Positions 42,621-54,784 of a stretch of DNA of 64,000 nt are shown here, piece after piece (the stretch's first letter is position 1; every line of letters starts with the position of its first letter). The stretch is from Dipteronia dyeriana. Lineage: Eukaryota > Streptophyta > Magnoliopsida > Sapindales > Sapindaceae. Below the pieces are notes generated by a model. That model was not told where the DNA came from and did not search any database. It saw nothing but the letters and a program-made list of their open reading frames with translations. Made by a program: the position numbers and the translations under genes. Location of the stretch: assembly GCA_032871835.1 (NCBI GenBank), contig CM065303.1, positions 60,984,597 to 61,048,596 on the forward strand. The letters are read 5' to 3'.

Positions 42621-43832
42621 CAAACTAATCTTAACGCCATTTTATTACCAAGACGGCAAGACCTCGTAGAAATAGGAATAGCAAAAATCCATGATCTGAG
42701 GGATGTTAAAATTATCTATTGGTTCGAAAACCTTTAAAATCCGTTCCGTTTAGAGTTGTTTTAATTGTATTATTTAGGTTGTGGTATGAGTACGGTAATT
42801 TTTTCAATCCTATATATAACATAAATTTTCCTCGTGTTTTTCCTTCACTCTAATATAATTTTTCCTTTTTTTATTCAAATTTTTTCCCACCATTGAAATG
42901 CTACTTCATTCCAAATCATCATATATGACCGGTCCGTTCCTGTCCCTGTCCCCGCTATACATTTAAACATAAATTTCCTTCCAATTTTTCTCTCATAATA
43001 ACATATTTTTTCCTTTTCTTTCCAACCTTTTTTCCCTCCATTGAAACACTACTCCATTCCGGATTATTATATATAATATATCTCTCACACTATTATTTTC
43101 ATGTTATTCAATAAAATTTATATGGTCTTTATCAAAAAGCCATAAAATAATATATTAATGGGATGGGAATAGTCTGGGGTAAAAAATTGGGAATCCCCGA
43201 ACCCGTACCGTTTATTTTAAGATGGGTATTCATCGAGAATGATATTTCTCATATAAATTGGTATTGGGGATGGTAATAGAAAACCCGTACCATTGATATC
43301 TCTACATGACCCGCCCCAAACTAGTGGAGACCGGAGACTTGCCTCGGTGTAATTTTTTATTTTATTTATAAATTTGTGAATAAGTAAAAAAATGTAATTT
43401 TAACAAACTTTTCTGAATCCCCAAGTATTAAAAAAAACACTCTTTGAAAGAAAATCTTCAATGAAACGGTTTCATTGTCACTTAGTGAGACCGTCCAATA
43501 TTGTACTAAATTATAGTTTAATAATACATACTTATATTCTCGAGATAAATAGTGAAATCTCATTGGGACGATGGCAATGAGACCGTCCCATTGAAGATGT
43601 TTCTCCTCTTTTGACCCAAACTTTAGGCTATTTTATCTATATTTTATTTTATTATTTTTGTTTATTTTTCTTTATTCAATGTAATTGTTGAGTTGTGACT
43701 AGTGAGTTTATGTATGTAGATGATCAAGTTTGGCATGTGGTTACTAATTATCTAACCCAACACAACTAACAAATCATATCGTGTTGGGTCTGTTCTCACT
43801 CAGCCATTTTAACACAGGGTTTAAAAATTAAA
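42621..43832. other. Intergenic DNA with fragments of DNA-transposon ends
   Basis: No gene. 43160-43300 has AAT(C)CCCGAACCCGTACCG and related GGGTATT/GGGGATGG motifs resembling hAT ends. GAGACCGTCC...ATGAAACGG motifs recur at 43460-43595. Boundaries are not clear. Confidence 0.4.
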
Positions 43833-44670
43833 TGACACTTTTTGGGGATGACATTTCAACAATATCACTGTTTTAATAACTTATGTTTAAAAGACACCTA
43901 TTATGGTGAACGAACAAAAACACCCTCAAAAGTTGTTTCAAATCAGATTTCTTTCATTCATTTTACAGTGACAAAGTTGTAAAGTAGAGAGAAAAGGTCC
44001 CGTTGAAACCAAGACAATCATTCGAATGGCGACAGAGTGGCGCTACGTAGATACATTCGAGGGTTGGGCTTTTTTTTTGTCTAGTTAGTACTTAAAAGGC
44101 TCAAAATGTAATTACAAAAAGCTCAAAGCCTTTAGTAAAAAAAGCTCGAAACCTTTAGTAAAAGTCTTGGAACTTTTAGTAAAAGTCTCGGAGTCTTTAG
44201 TAAAAGTCTCGGAGTCTTTAGTAAAAGTCTCGGAGCCTTTACTAAAAAGCTCGAAGACTTTACGCAAAGTCTCGGATAATTTACTCAAAGGCTCTAACGC
44301 TTTAAATAAATTCTCGGGCAGCCTTAAAAAAAACTCGGATAAAGCTTTCAATGGCTCGAAGATTCAAAATTCAAATGTTCAAACTTCACAATACCAACTT
44401 CATGTTCACATAAAGACTCAAACAACAAATCATAAGGAATGTATATATTGTTACAAGATTCAGAATACTTTGTTGTGCTGAAACACGTCGACTTTCAGAC
44501 AAGTTGTAAATCGATTTTCAGACAAGTTTATTGGAGATAGAGAGGAGTTACTACTTTCAGTTATCAAAGTGTGGAGATGGAAGTACAAAGTAAATTAAAA
44601 ATTGATTACTTATGGACAATTTGGATAGTTCACCATAATAAATGCGTGCAACGCACCAAAAAAAGTGTCA
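43833..44670. mobile_element. Non-autonomous long-TIR DNA element B with internal 21-bp array
   Basis: The ends TGACACTTTTTGGGGATGAC (43833) and the reverse complement of AAAAAAAGTGTCA (44670) begin inverted repeats. The left one matches, inverted, the right end of element A over about 80 bases, and the adjacent 43935-44100 also matches A. So A and B are two members of one family in opposite orientation. B is shorter (838 bp) because its array is smaller. No transposase is present, and flanking bases show no target duplication. Confidence 0.7.
44093..44362. repeat. Minisatellite, 21-bp unit, about 12 copies
   Basis: The unit is CTTTAGTAAAAGTCTCGGAGT with increasing drift toward 44360. The three central units (about 44180-44245) are nearly identical. 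Because 21 bases is seven codons, both strands hold open frames with a heptad pattern (plus 44167-44481, minus 44351-44112). These are treated as by-products. Confidence 0.85.
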
Positions 44671-46131
44671 TCGACTCATTTCTCACCATTTTCACTTTTA
44701 ACACATTTATATTTACACCCCAAATCCTTAACACTAACTAATCAAACTCTACACACCTCAATAAACTCATCCCAATTCAAAACGTTTAACGGCTATAGAT
44801 TACTATTTTTATTTTTTTGAATAATATTAGATTGTTCAAATTATTTATCTAATTAAATTCATACACAAATTCATGCTCAAAACTTCTATATTAATTAAGA
44901 GATGGTATAGTATATGATTATGGACAATCAAGCATTACTATTATTTATTAGTCCAGCCTTCAATACCAACTATAATGAAACACTTGACCATAAATACACT
45001 TCTTAAAAAATATTTGAGGTCACATTTTTGTGTGTGTTCCCTCGCCAAGTAAAAAAAGGAAAAAAAAAATACATGAAACTCCTACGCTTGAAAATTGAAA
45101 TATATATTTTTGTGTGTTCACCTTCTGGAGAAGATGAAGAGACCGAGAAGCTTGAAATAAGTTTGATCGGTGAACAAAAACACAGATTCATATTAACATT
45201 TTGATTTTCTCTTTTTCTTCAACACTTTTAATGTCCACCACATTTACCTTTATTGCTAATTAATATCATTGTTAATTTCTACAAACTTTTGTAGAATTGC
45301 ACTTGTAGTACAAATATTACCAAAAACCACTGGCCTTCTAGGTTTGTCTTAAGATCCTTCATGTTTCAAAGTTTTTTTTTTCCTAGTGTTTTCCTAATTC
45401 AGTGACACCTAAATTATATGATCAAAATTTGTTCTGTACATGTGTTTCATTTACTCTTTAAAAAACTAAGAAAAAACAAGACTAGGAAATCCTAACTAGT
45501 TTCAAAAACCATTTTAAAAAATTAAATAAAGAAAAAGACTGATACATGAGTTAGATGACCAATATGCAAGCCACAAGCCACAAGCCACAACCGCATAATG
45601 TTGATTTGTTGCTTATAAAAACACAAAGTGGGGAATTGCTACTTGCTACTATTTTCATAAGTTGATCAATTCCTAATTAAGCATGCATATATTTCAAAGC
45701 TGATCAGAGAAATAAAATTGTGGGTGTGGACTTGGAATATTAATGGTCAGGATCATCCAATTGCCCCTTTGGTAAGCTAGATTGTTGCCACGTGTTATCA
45801 CATGTACGTATTATACAAGTGTTGAAATAGTTGTGCTTAGGTTATCCGTCGCCAACCACTTTTCATCTTCAAAAATTTCTTTACAAATCATATTAGCAGT
45901 AATAGCAACTCACCTTTGACACTCAAAATCCCACCACTGACATAATATGAAATTAACCACTACATTCTCCAAACATTTCAAAACCAAGAATTTGAAATCT
46001 ATATACTTACACACAAATTTCATTTTCAGCTCACCAAATCAAACCAATAGAGCCAAAACATGCACGCCAAGAAACACTAGCATATAACACATGACCATAC
46101 ACTCTCCAACTAACCTGAATTAGTACAAACT
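44671..46131 (+). promoter_or_regulatory. Upstream region of the CYP86B-like gene
   Basis: AT-rich, with no other gene. A G-box/ABRE-like site GCCACGTGTT has its CACGTG core at 45789-45794, about 340 bases before the ATG. A TATA-like CTATATAC near 45999-46006 is about 130 bases before the ATG, and another TATAAAA near 45616 is too far away to be obvious. Roles are inferred from motif and spacing only. Confidence 0.4.
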
Positions 46132-48340
46132 ATGCACCACAATCTCATTTCCTATCAACCCAACACCATGATCAACCCTCCTACCACCAATCTCACTTCT
46201 TCCTCCTCCTCCTCCGGAAACTTCGTTTCCCACCGCCTTTTGTTGCTTCATGACATTCAAATCTTGGAGCTTTTACTAGCTCTCTCTGTCTTCATAGCCA
46301 TACATTCTCTAAGACAAAAGAAACGTTACGGCTTGCCCGTATGGCCGGTTCTAGGCATGTTACCGTCTCTTGTGTCCGGTATTAATGGCAACATGTATGA
46401 ATGGCTTACGCATGTAATCTGTCGTCAAAACGGGACCTTTCATTTCAGAGGGCCTTGGTTTAGCAGTCTCAATTGTGTTGTGACAGCCGATCCTCGTAAC
46501 TTAGAACATCTTCTCAAGACCAAGTTCTCTAATTTCCCTAAAGGCAACTTCTTTCGCGACACCGTTCGTGATCTTCTCGGAGATGGCATATTCAGCGCTG
46601 ACGATGAGACGTGGGTACGCCAAAGGAAGACGGCAAGCTTAGAGTTCCACTCAGCCAAGTTCCGGCAACTCACCACCGAGTCATTGCTGGAGCTGGTTCA
46701 CTACAGGTAGGGGAGAAGCCTCTTCGAAAATTTCCTTCTAATCCTTATATTATTTTATATTTGCTTTTTATAAAATGAAAATTTTACTGGTCGGTCTCTT
46801 TAGACTCGTTAGATTTGAAATTCTGGTGTCGCCTCTGCAGGCTCTTACCTGTCCTCGAAAACTCGGTGAGAAAATCAGTCGCCATTGATCTACAAGACAT
46901 ACTTTTAAGGCTGACTTTCGACAACGTATGCATGATAGCATTTGGGGCCGACCCCGGATGTCTCCGTCTGGGATTGCCGGAAATCCCATTCGCAAAAGCC
47001 TTCGAGGACGCCACGGAGGCAACGGTGCTGCGTTTCGTTTCGCCAACTTGCGTGTGGAAAACCATGAGGTTTCTTGATTTGGGAAACGAAAGGAAGCTTA
47101 AGAGATCGATAAAGGGTGTGGATGAATTCGCAGAAGAAGTTATCAGGACCCGGAAGAAGGAACTGTCTCTGCAGAGTGATGATGAGATGAACACACAAAG
47201 ATCAGACATATTAACGGTGTTCATGCGGCTGAAAGACGACAAGGGAGAGGCGTTTTCGGACAAGTTTTTGAGAGATATTTGCGTGAATTTTATATTGGCT
47301 GGAAGAGATACGTCTTCAGTGGCACTGAGCTGGTTTTTCTGGTTACTTGATAATAATCCGACAGTGGAGGACAAAATACTTGAAGAAATATGCAGAATAG
47401 TTGGTGAAAGATCAGGGGAAGAAGAGCTCATTTTTAAAACAAGAAATGATGGGTTGGTGTTTAAAGCAGAGGATATCAAGAAGATGAACTATCTTCAAGC
47501 TGCTTTATCTGAGGCTCTAAGATTGTATCCTTCAGTTCCTGTTGATCACAAGGAGGTAATTACTGCTTTATGCATTCATTCCACCATTTTATCAGTCATT
47601 AATCAATCAAAACATCATAAATTTTGTTTTGTTTTGTTTGTTTTTTTTAACTATTACAATATTTTAAGACCCGAGAACAGGGCCCACACCATACTATTAT
47701 ATTTTTCATTTTTATATAACGGCCCCGTCTTGGGGTTATTAAATCACAATTGTTTTGCAATTTTAGGTTGTGGATTAATTTCTCACTATTAGATGTTCTG
47801 ATCCAACTTCTGCTTTGGTCATCTACTTGTTGCTCAAGGGTCGATGTTTTTCAGGGCCCGTTCACTTGATGATGGTTTAATAAGATATATCTGGGTTAAT
47901 ATTAATTTATTATTTTGGTTATGCAACCTTTTCAGGTGGTTGAAGATGACATATTTCCAGATGGAACAGTGGTAAAGAAAGGAACAAAAGTAATATATGC
48001 AATCTATGCAATGGGAAGAATGGAGGCCATATGGGGAAAAGACTGCAAAGAATTCAAGCCTGAGAGATGGCTCAGAGACGGCCGTTTCATGAGCGAATCA
48101 GCCTACAAGTTCACCGCCTTCAACGGTGGCCCTCGCCTCTGTTTAGGCAAAGATTTTGCCTACTATCAGATGAAATTCGCTGCTGCATCGATCATCTACC
48201 GTTATCATGTGAAGGTGGTGGAGGACCATCCTGTGCTGCCCAAACTGGCATTGACAATGTACATGAAACATGGTTTGAAAGTGAATCTCTACAAGCGTGA
48301 TCAATTTGAGCTTTTAAAGTATTTGAAAGTGCATGATTAA
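46132..48340 (+). CDS. CYP86B1: Cytochrome P450, CYP86B1-like very-long-chain fatty-acid omega-hydroxylase
   Basis: An ER-membrane P450. The CYP86B family omega-hydroxylates very-long-chain fatty acids for suberin. Exons are 46132-46706, 46841-47555 and 47936-48340; the GT/AG junctions keep frame and give 564 aa, close to the known family size. The N-terminal anchor is about residues 45-60 (ELLLALSVFIAIHSL). The I-helix AGRDTSS begins at 345, EALR is at 416-419, FKPERW follows, and the heme loop FNGGPRLCLG has the ligand Cys499. The stretch LQDILLRLTFDNVCMIAFG and the segment after PERW match CYP86B rather than CYP86A or CYP94. A second in-frame ATG at 46168 is an alternative start. All key residues are present, so it should be functional. 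Substrate and role are by homology. Confidence 0.93.
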
Positions 48341-49078
48341 GGAGAGAGCTTTGCTAATGTTAATAATTGTGTTTTCTTCATACTTATTAAAATATTGTTG
48401 GTATTGGAATATATTTGTACAAGGGATTGATTTAATTAAAATATTAATCATATAATTTAGAGTGAGATATAGGTTTTTTTTTTTAATTAGTTATGTTCCA
48501 CCAGGATGCTACCTTTAAATAAATTAAATTCTAGTTGACTGGATTGTTCATTGTTCATATATATATATAACCTAATGATTGATTATATTAAATGTCCAAC
48601 AAAAGAAATTTTATCAAAAGCATCATGTAAATAAGCTTGTAGTAAATAACTAACACAAACTCTTTTATTCTAGAAAAAGGATTTATGTTTATTTAATAAA
48701 ATTGAGGGTTCAAATCCTCCCCTACTCAAAAATAAAATAAAAAATAATATAATACTTAAATATATATATTATCACTTTTAAGCAAACAGATGTTATGGAA
48801 ATAGCACATAACCATAACTATCTAAACAATTTTTCTCATAAAAAAATCAGTAATTACTCCTTCCTTGAATGTAGGCTCCAATATGGTCACTGACGGTTTT
48901 CACTTGTGGAGGAACAGAATATTATCTTTCAAGCAAAACAATCGGCTGCTTCAGAGGTCGGTTTCTGGATAAAAAAGTTGCTGCATTAGCAATCAAAGGC
49001 TGTTTCTGCAACGTACAAAGGCCTGAGATTTAAGACAAGATCAATTATATGATGATGGAGATAGGAACATTACAGTAT
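48341..49078. other. Intergenic between the convergent P450 and HD genes
   Basis: The two genes point toward each other, so both 3' UTRs lie here. AATAAA-like signals are frequent in the A/T-rich sequence and none can be singled out. Nothing else is seen. Confidence 0.5.
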
Positions 49079-51538
49079 TCAAGCTCTCCCGTCCCACTCT
49101 TCGTAGAACTCCTCCAAAAATTCCTCCATGAACTTGTGCCTTTTCTCAGCCCTTTTCCGCCCAGCCTGATATTTTTAGTCAATGTTCAGAACCCACGCAG
49201 CCATAAACTTCTAACATACTATAGATACATACCAACTAAAAAGTAATATGTAAAAACATATATTTTGTTGTAGGCTTGTAAATTCAGCACAAACAAATAG
49301 CAAAAGATTCAGTAAGTCAAAAGTTTAACCTCTGTTTTCATCAAATCTTTCAGCTTGAGGAGTTTCTCATGAAAATGGTTCACCGCTGTCTGATCCACTT
49401 TCTTCATGTACTGATCCTTGGATAAATCCAAACGTGGCAGAATTGCAGGATTATGAAACACTCCGTTCCTACTTCCACTAAAAGCAAAGCAGCGAGCAAT
49501 TCCTGAAATTGAAGACCAAGATAAGGCCCTTTTTTTTGTATAAGATAAAATTTCCACCCTACCAATCAGTTTGCAACAAAATTAAATATCAAATGAATAG
49601 GAAAAGCATATACTATTGATAAAAGGTAATAACTTCCTCTTTTCTGGCCTAAAACTACTGCAGATGTTCCACAATTTCCCGCAAAAGCTACTCTTTTATG
49701 ACCACCAAATACATCTTACGGTTCTAATTAAAAAGTCATCTCTAATGCAGATGTTTGAATTCCACAAAACTTGTGTTAAACTTGCATTCAAGTCACATGC
49801 CAGCATTCAAATTTTGCACATGACAATAAAAGACACAAAACTCATATTCAATATAACAAATTTAGCACTTAACTTCACACATTGCACTGTGTGCGGTTTT
49901 CATTAGATCCTGAACATCCTGACCATAGAGTTTTAATATAATAGGATAGATTAATACAGGAACAGTGGTGTTTGGGTTGAAGCAATTGTAAATCCAAAAA
50001 TTACCAATAGCACCAATTGCATCAAGGCGATCAGCATCTTGCACTATCCCAAATTCCAGAGAATTTTCACCATTTATAAGTCCTGCAAGTTCTTCTTTGA
50101 AACCTGGAAATTGGAAAATATAACCATCACAATTAGCTTCTGCTTTAACCTAATGTAATTTAGAGCAAGAACAAGAAAGAAGGAAAATAGTAAGAAGCTG
50201 AAAGACATCTACATCGAATTTTCAACTTATAAGACTTCCAAAATCCTGGTGCAAATTACACAAATCGTAAAAACATGCAGCGGTGAAATAATCTAGACAC
50301 AAATAAGGAAAAATAGTTCAAGATACATTGAAAAATTAGAAAAATAAGATACAAGAAGGATGCCTCTGGAGAACAAAGAACCAACATAGATGATAATAGT
50401 TATATAAGAAATTATTTCTTCAATTCAGTCAACATCTAATTGTACAGCTCATAGATGAATCAATCACTCAATCAGACATAAATTGTCCCATGGCCTAAAA
50501 CAATTTGCAGCAAAAGTTACTCTTTTCTGGCCACCAATTATGTAACTGCAATATATACATAACCACAGCAGTACATGAATCTAATTTTCTGAGCATCAAT
50601 GTCATCATAATTGCAATATGTATACACATAAGTGCAGAAATACACATATTTAAATGTACATGTATGCACCTTGTATAAACATGAAAAATAGTCAGTGAAA
50701 GTGACAGCTAATAATCACATTGCTTTTCAAAAAAAAAAAACATTGTTTTTTCATTAGCAAAGTTTTAAAACATGAATCAAGATCATAACCACGTGAATAT
50801 GATGCTGATTCTTTTTATTTTTTAAGTAGTGAATAAGATGATTCTAAAAGCTATTTGGGCAAATATACAGGTAAAATGCCTACTCCAAACAGCAAATCTT
50901 GGAGGTAGAATTATCACAGCCTCAAAAATAATACTTCAAGCATTGTAAGGAATAAGTTAAATGAAATAAGAAAGTTGACACATTCACAAAAAAAAAAAGA
51001 AAATTTGAAACACTCACCCATTCTCTTAATGATACTTAATATTCTCATTTTCACGTCTTCCTCTAAACCCTGTTCCTCAAGAAAATTCTCAACAATAGTC
51101 TCCTCCGATGGATCTCTGCATGCAAATTTGAAACGGATATAGCCTAGCAATATAAATTTGAGAAAGAATATTTTGCAAGTACACAACAAAGTGATATGGG
51201 TTGGCAAGAAAGATAAGTACAAACCTCAAGTACTTGTAATCACCTGCGATAAGAATCCAGTAAATGATAGAGTTAGAAAATAAGAATTATAAGATGGTTA
51301 AAGCCTAAAGGTGTTGAAAGATGATAGAGAATTGAATACCAATATCATGGAGAAGTGCAGCAAGCTCAATGACAAGCATGGAGTCGGGGTTGGAAGAGAG
51401 GCCTTGGTCACGAGCAAGAGAGAGAGCCAAGTCTCTGACCCTCCAAACGTGAGGAGGGTCGTGCGACGGGTCGTTGCCTTTCATGCTTCTTTCCACCAGA
51501 TTCTCAGCCTTGTGAACAATCTCTCTGCTCATTCCCAT
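49079..51538 (-). CDS. HD-domain metal-dependent phosphohydrolase (YpgQ/YedJ-like)
   Basis: A small HD-superfamily hydrolase. Six exons on the minus strand: 51538-51340, 51243-51225 (only 19 nt), 51115-51018, 50103-50005, 49502-49330, 49165-49079. Junctions are GT/AG, total 675 nt, 224 aa. Metal-site motifs are H26-D27-x2-H30 (SHDPPHVWRV), H64-D65 (LLHDIGDYKYLRD) and a downstream Asp in QDADRLDAIGAIG. The C-terminus is Lys/Glu-rich (RKRAEKRHKFMEEFLEEF). The arrangement matches bacterial YpgQ/YedJ, of which YpgQ is reported as a (d)NTP pyrophosphohydrolase; activity here is inferred. The start is ATG 51538, with a second ATG two codons on. A TTG further upstream is not preferred. No targeting peptide is seen, so it is probably cytosolic or nuclear. 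Two E2F-type sites stand upstream. Confidence 0.9.
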
Positions 51539-51605
51539 TTCTCTCTCAATTTCTAAATCAATCAACAAAAGCCAAAAGGGTTTAATTTTCTCGACTCTTC
51601 TTTAC

Positions 51606-51613
51606 TTTTTATA
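51606..51613 (-). promoter_or_regulatory. TATA box of the HD phosphohydrolase gene
   Basis: TATAAAAA on the minus strand, about 70 bases before the chosen ATG, implying a leader of roughly 40 bases. Confidence 0.55.
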
Positions 51614-51635
51614 ATGGGCGGCAGCAGTACTAGAG

Positions 51636-51643
51636 GCGCCAAA
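51636..51643 (-). promoter_or_regulatory. E2F/DP-type site 1 (TTTGGCGC)
   Basis: TTTGGCGC on the minus strand matches the plant E2F consensus TTTSSCGS. It lies about 25 bases upstream of the TATA box, inside a locally duplicated segment containing CAGTACTAGAG. Confidence 0.55.
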
Positions 51644-51692
51644 TTCATCCCTATTAAATTTTAATGGGCGGTACCAGTACTAGAGTCTAGAG

Positions 51693-51700
51693 GCGCCAAA
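51693..51700 (-). promoter_or_regulatory. E2F/DP-type site 2 (TTTGGCGC)
   Basis: The second identical TTTGGCGC. The segments 51613-51646 and 51662-51703 are copies of each other (AATGGGCGG..CAGTACTAGAG, then AGGCGCCAAATTCA), so the site was doubled by duplication. Confidence 0.55.
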
Positions 51701-51704
51701 TTCA

Positions 51705-52246
51705 AATTTTCTTTCTACTTTTTGCCTTTTTTTTTCAAGTGTTTCAAATTATAACCGACCCGAACCGGATCCGTAATAGACCCGTTAAAGGGAATTGACT
51801 CGACCCGGGTAACCATAAAAATAACTAACTATAGATTCGGGTCGAATTTCTTGGGGTTGATGTGTGTGTCGGACAGTGGAGTGAACCACTTGTGTTTGGA
51901 TACGGAGAGATACGTTTGGGGCTGTTTTTTAATTATTTTTGTGAAAAACGGGATCAAATTCGAATTTTAAAATGATTAGGGCCACTATAGATTATTAAAA
52001 AAAAAAAATATTAGGGCTTCATTCTGCCTCTGCCGCACTGCCGCTGAACCAAAAAAGGAAAAAAGAAATACAGAAAAGAGAAGAAGAGAAGGGGAAGAAA
52101 CCGACCTCCGAAACGCGAAGAAACTGAAAACGAACTTTGAAGGAGGCGCCTGTGGAGTCTCGGACGACAAGAAATTACAGTGGCTGGAACTGGAAACAGA
52201 GGGAGAGAAGAGAGAGAGAAACAGGTGTCATACCATCGTTTTGGCC
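51705..52246. other. Intergenic upstream of the HD gene
   Basis: No gene is recognised. 51750-51850 contains CCCGAACCGGATCC- and GGGTCGAATT-like motifs resembling hAT ends. A minus-strand open frame across 52011-52292 is Ser/Phe/Leu/Arg-rich with no motif and is not supported. Confidence 0.4.
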
Positions 52247-52890
52247 CAAGAGAGACTCGAAGACCAGCTTGGAATCCATTTGTTATAATCATTGCCTAAA
52301 TCTTAACTGAATCCCCTCATAAATCTAAAATCAAATCATAAATTTAAAATCTTATACCAAAAATATCTACAAAATATTCTCTCTTGATTTTGTAATATGC
52401 TTTGAGATATGGGTTTTTTTTTTATATTTGGATCTTATAGCGTACGGATTTACATAAGAACAGGTGAGGTTGCGGAAAAAGATGAATCAGCTGAGGACCC
52501 AAATTTTTGTGATATATTGACATGTTTATTTTGAATGGATTATTGAATTATGTTTTCATCCATTTGAAAAAAATATATATATTTTTATATATTATTATTT
52601 TTAATATATATATTATATTCTATTTTGAGAGATTTATATATTTATATTGTATCCTCAAGTTTTGTTGACAAGATGAATTCAAAGGTTCTTTTGCACCCAA
52701 AAGTTATTGTAATATTTAAAAATTATATATATATATATATATATATATCAACCAATAAATCACACAATCAACCAATCAAATCTAATGATGCAGGGTATTA
52801 TTGAAATATTATTGAAGATTTTTAGGTTTTAAAAATGGGATTTAGAACCTCTCCTTATTTGATCGTTTTCCTTGTGATTGATTTTTATTA
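52247..52890. repeat. Direct segmental duplication, copy 1
   Basis: Collinear with 54785-55620: GACCA(G/A)CTTGGAATCCATTTG at the start, AAAAATATCTACAAAATATT, TGAATGGATTATTGAATTATG and AACCAATCAAATCTA follow in the same order. Identity is high but broken by many small indels. 53563-53670 resembles the continuation in copy 2 (55620-55710), so 52890-53562 is probably an insertion. Confidence 0.75.
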
Positions 52891-53562
52891 TAGAGACCCC
52901 AAGATTTTTCAAGAAAATAATGAAACGAAAAAAAGAAAAAAAACATGTTGAGAACACAAAAGTGAGGTCTTAACTCTTATGTATGTAGCCTGTAAATCCA
53001 GAGAAATCGAGAAATCCCAGTCACAAAACAAAAAACCCCATACAAAAAACCGAGAATTCGTAAAAGAAAATAATACGAACACAAAAAATAGAAACATAAA
53101 CTGAGAAATCATAATCCAAGATCGAAATGGAAAACAAAAAATAACGAATGTAGATAAGAAAAACAGAGAAGAGAGTCATAGACTCACCGCTCACAAGTTA
53201 ACAACGTTGTTGAGAAAGTTTGGGGTCGTCGATCCAAGAGTAGAGCAAGTCATCGCTAGAACGTCGTCGAACGTAGTCGTCGCTAGAACATCGTCGTTAC
53301 CAGAACGTCGGACGAAAGAGACGGCGAACGTGAGAGAGTGAGAGACGAGGTTGAGAGAAGTAGGGATTTAGGGTTAGCACTGAGAGGCAGCGAGAGAGAT
53401 GAGGCGTGGAAAAAATTGATTTTTCATTATATACCCGGTTTTCGGTTTAAGACAACGAACCGAAAAATCCGGTTTTCTACCATTTAAACCGAACTGAACC
53501 GGATCTTAAAGAAAAACCGATTGGATCGGTTCTATTCAATTTAATGGATTTTTGCCCACCCT
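52891..53562. mobile_element. Small hAT-like insertion with GTCGTCGCTAGAAC repeats
   Basis: It interrupts duplication copy 1. The right end GCCCACCCTTA (53552-53562) is the complement of the widespread hAT terminus TAAGGGTGGGC, preceded by CCGGTTTTCGG/AAACCGAAC subterminal motifs (53440-53530). The interior has GTCGTCGCTAGAAC.TCGTCG repeated near 53245-53310 and a purine-rich stretch. The left end is uncertain. Confidence 0.5.
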
Positions 53563-53869
53563 TAATTGCTAATAAAGTGATTTCTTTACATTTTTAAAGC
53601 ATGTGGTTGATTGTCAATAAAATGATTGTGGAAAGCAATCACATTATAATCACACATTCATTACAATACTGTCAGAAGACTTGATTCCTATGTGGTATAA
53701 TATGGACTCGATAGATAATCAACTTAAAAGTTGTTCTCTAATGTTTCGGTTTAAAACACGTTATATTTTAATGATGTATCCAATTTTATTTCATATTTTC
53801 TTTTTTTATTTTATTTTCTTATCAAACATAGATGAAAAATTAATATCAATTTTAAATATCTGTTGAGTC

Positions 53870-54514
53870 AACATAAAAAGGGTTCAGGTGCGGGTTGAGA
53901 AAATGAACCCGCAGGTGAAACCACAAACCCACATAAATAAAAATATTTAATATTTAATATTTAAAATATTATAAATTTAAACTCCAACAGAAACATTTTA
54001 ACCGTATAAAATAGTAAAATATAAAAACTTCACTCATTCTAAATTTGAGAATTACAATTCTCAACTTTCATTTATATATAGCTAATGGTAGAACTTTGTA
54101 CTTCTGTGTGAGATTTTTGAAAGTCCCATGTTGAAAAAACAATGTGAGACTTTTGAAAGTCCCATGTTGAAAAAACAAAAAATGCAAGGTTCCATCATTA
54201 GCTATATATATATAATGTGTTTTGCCTCTTGTCTCAACTAAGAAACACACATGAAATGAGTTGAAATTTTCAGTTTATTAAATGTTTTTAATTTTAAAAT
54301 CGTAATATTTTATATATTTAAATAATATAAAAATATTATTTAAAAAATTGCGGGTTTGTGGGTGTGGGTGCCCGCAAAATCCACGGGTGAAATCCACCCG
54401 CATATTCGTGAAAATAAACGGGCTCACGGGCGGGTGTGGGTGATAAAGAGTTTTGCGGGTGCATATTTGGATTTTACAAAACCCGTCCGAACCCCGACCC
54501 CGTTGCCATCCCTA
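53870..54514. mobile_element. Non-autonomous hAT-like element with GCGGGT subterminal repeats
   Basis: The right end CCCCGTTGCCATCCCTA (54498-54514) is the complement of the common plant hAT terminus TAGGGATGGCAACGGGG. 54345-54490 is rich in GCGGGTG/CACCCGC. The left part (53880-53935) holds GGTGCGGGTTGAG and AACCCGCAGGTG. The left terminus is not exact. A MITE-like insertion lies inside. Confidence 0.55.
54073..54214. mobile_element. MITE-like inverted repeat with an internal direct repeat
   Basis: The arms TATATATAGCTAATGGTAGA and the complement of GGTTCCATCATTAGCTATATATATA bound about 140 bases. Inside, GAGA(T/C)TTTTGAAAGTCCCATGTTGAAAAAACAA occurs twice in tandem. No protein-coding content. 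Confidence 0.65.
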
Positions 54515-54784
54515 TTCAAATCTTAACCATTGGATTAAAAGTCATCAATTTAAGTTCATTTAGTTTGACCATATATTCAATTATATAGTTTTTATTTTTA
54601 TTAATTCAGATCTAATTACCTTATTAGATAGGTTTTAACGTTTAAGGATTCTAGTAATTTTAATTTACCTTTATAAGAAAATGGATGATTTTATTGATTT
54701 CTTAATTATTTTAGATTTCTTAGGTTTTTAGTTTGATTTCAGTTCTTAATGATTAATAAAAGAATTAATTGCACCGATGCCTTT

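Noticed and set aside
46440..47479. Minus-strand frames of 78-231 codons opposite the P450 gene
   Set aside because: They are antisense shadows of the CYP86B1-like exons, which have all family motifs.
48704..48720. GAGGGTTCAAATCCTCC looks like a tRNA T-arm with B box
   Set aside because: No matching acceptor, D-arm or anticodon arm is found upstream, so it is not a tRNA gene. At best it is a SINE relic.
52011..52292. 93-codon minus-strand frame as a gene
   Set aside because: Low-complexity Ser/Phe/Leu/Arg composition, no motif, and its start lies in the duplicated repeat beginning at 52247.
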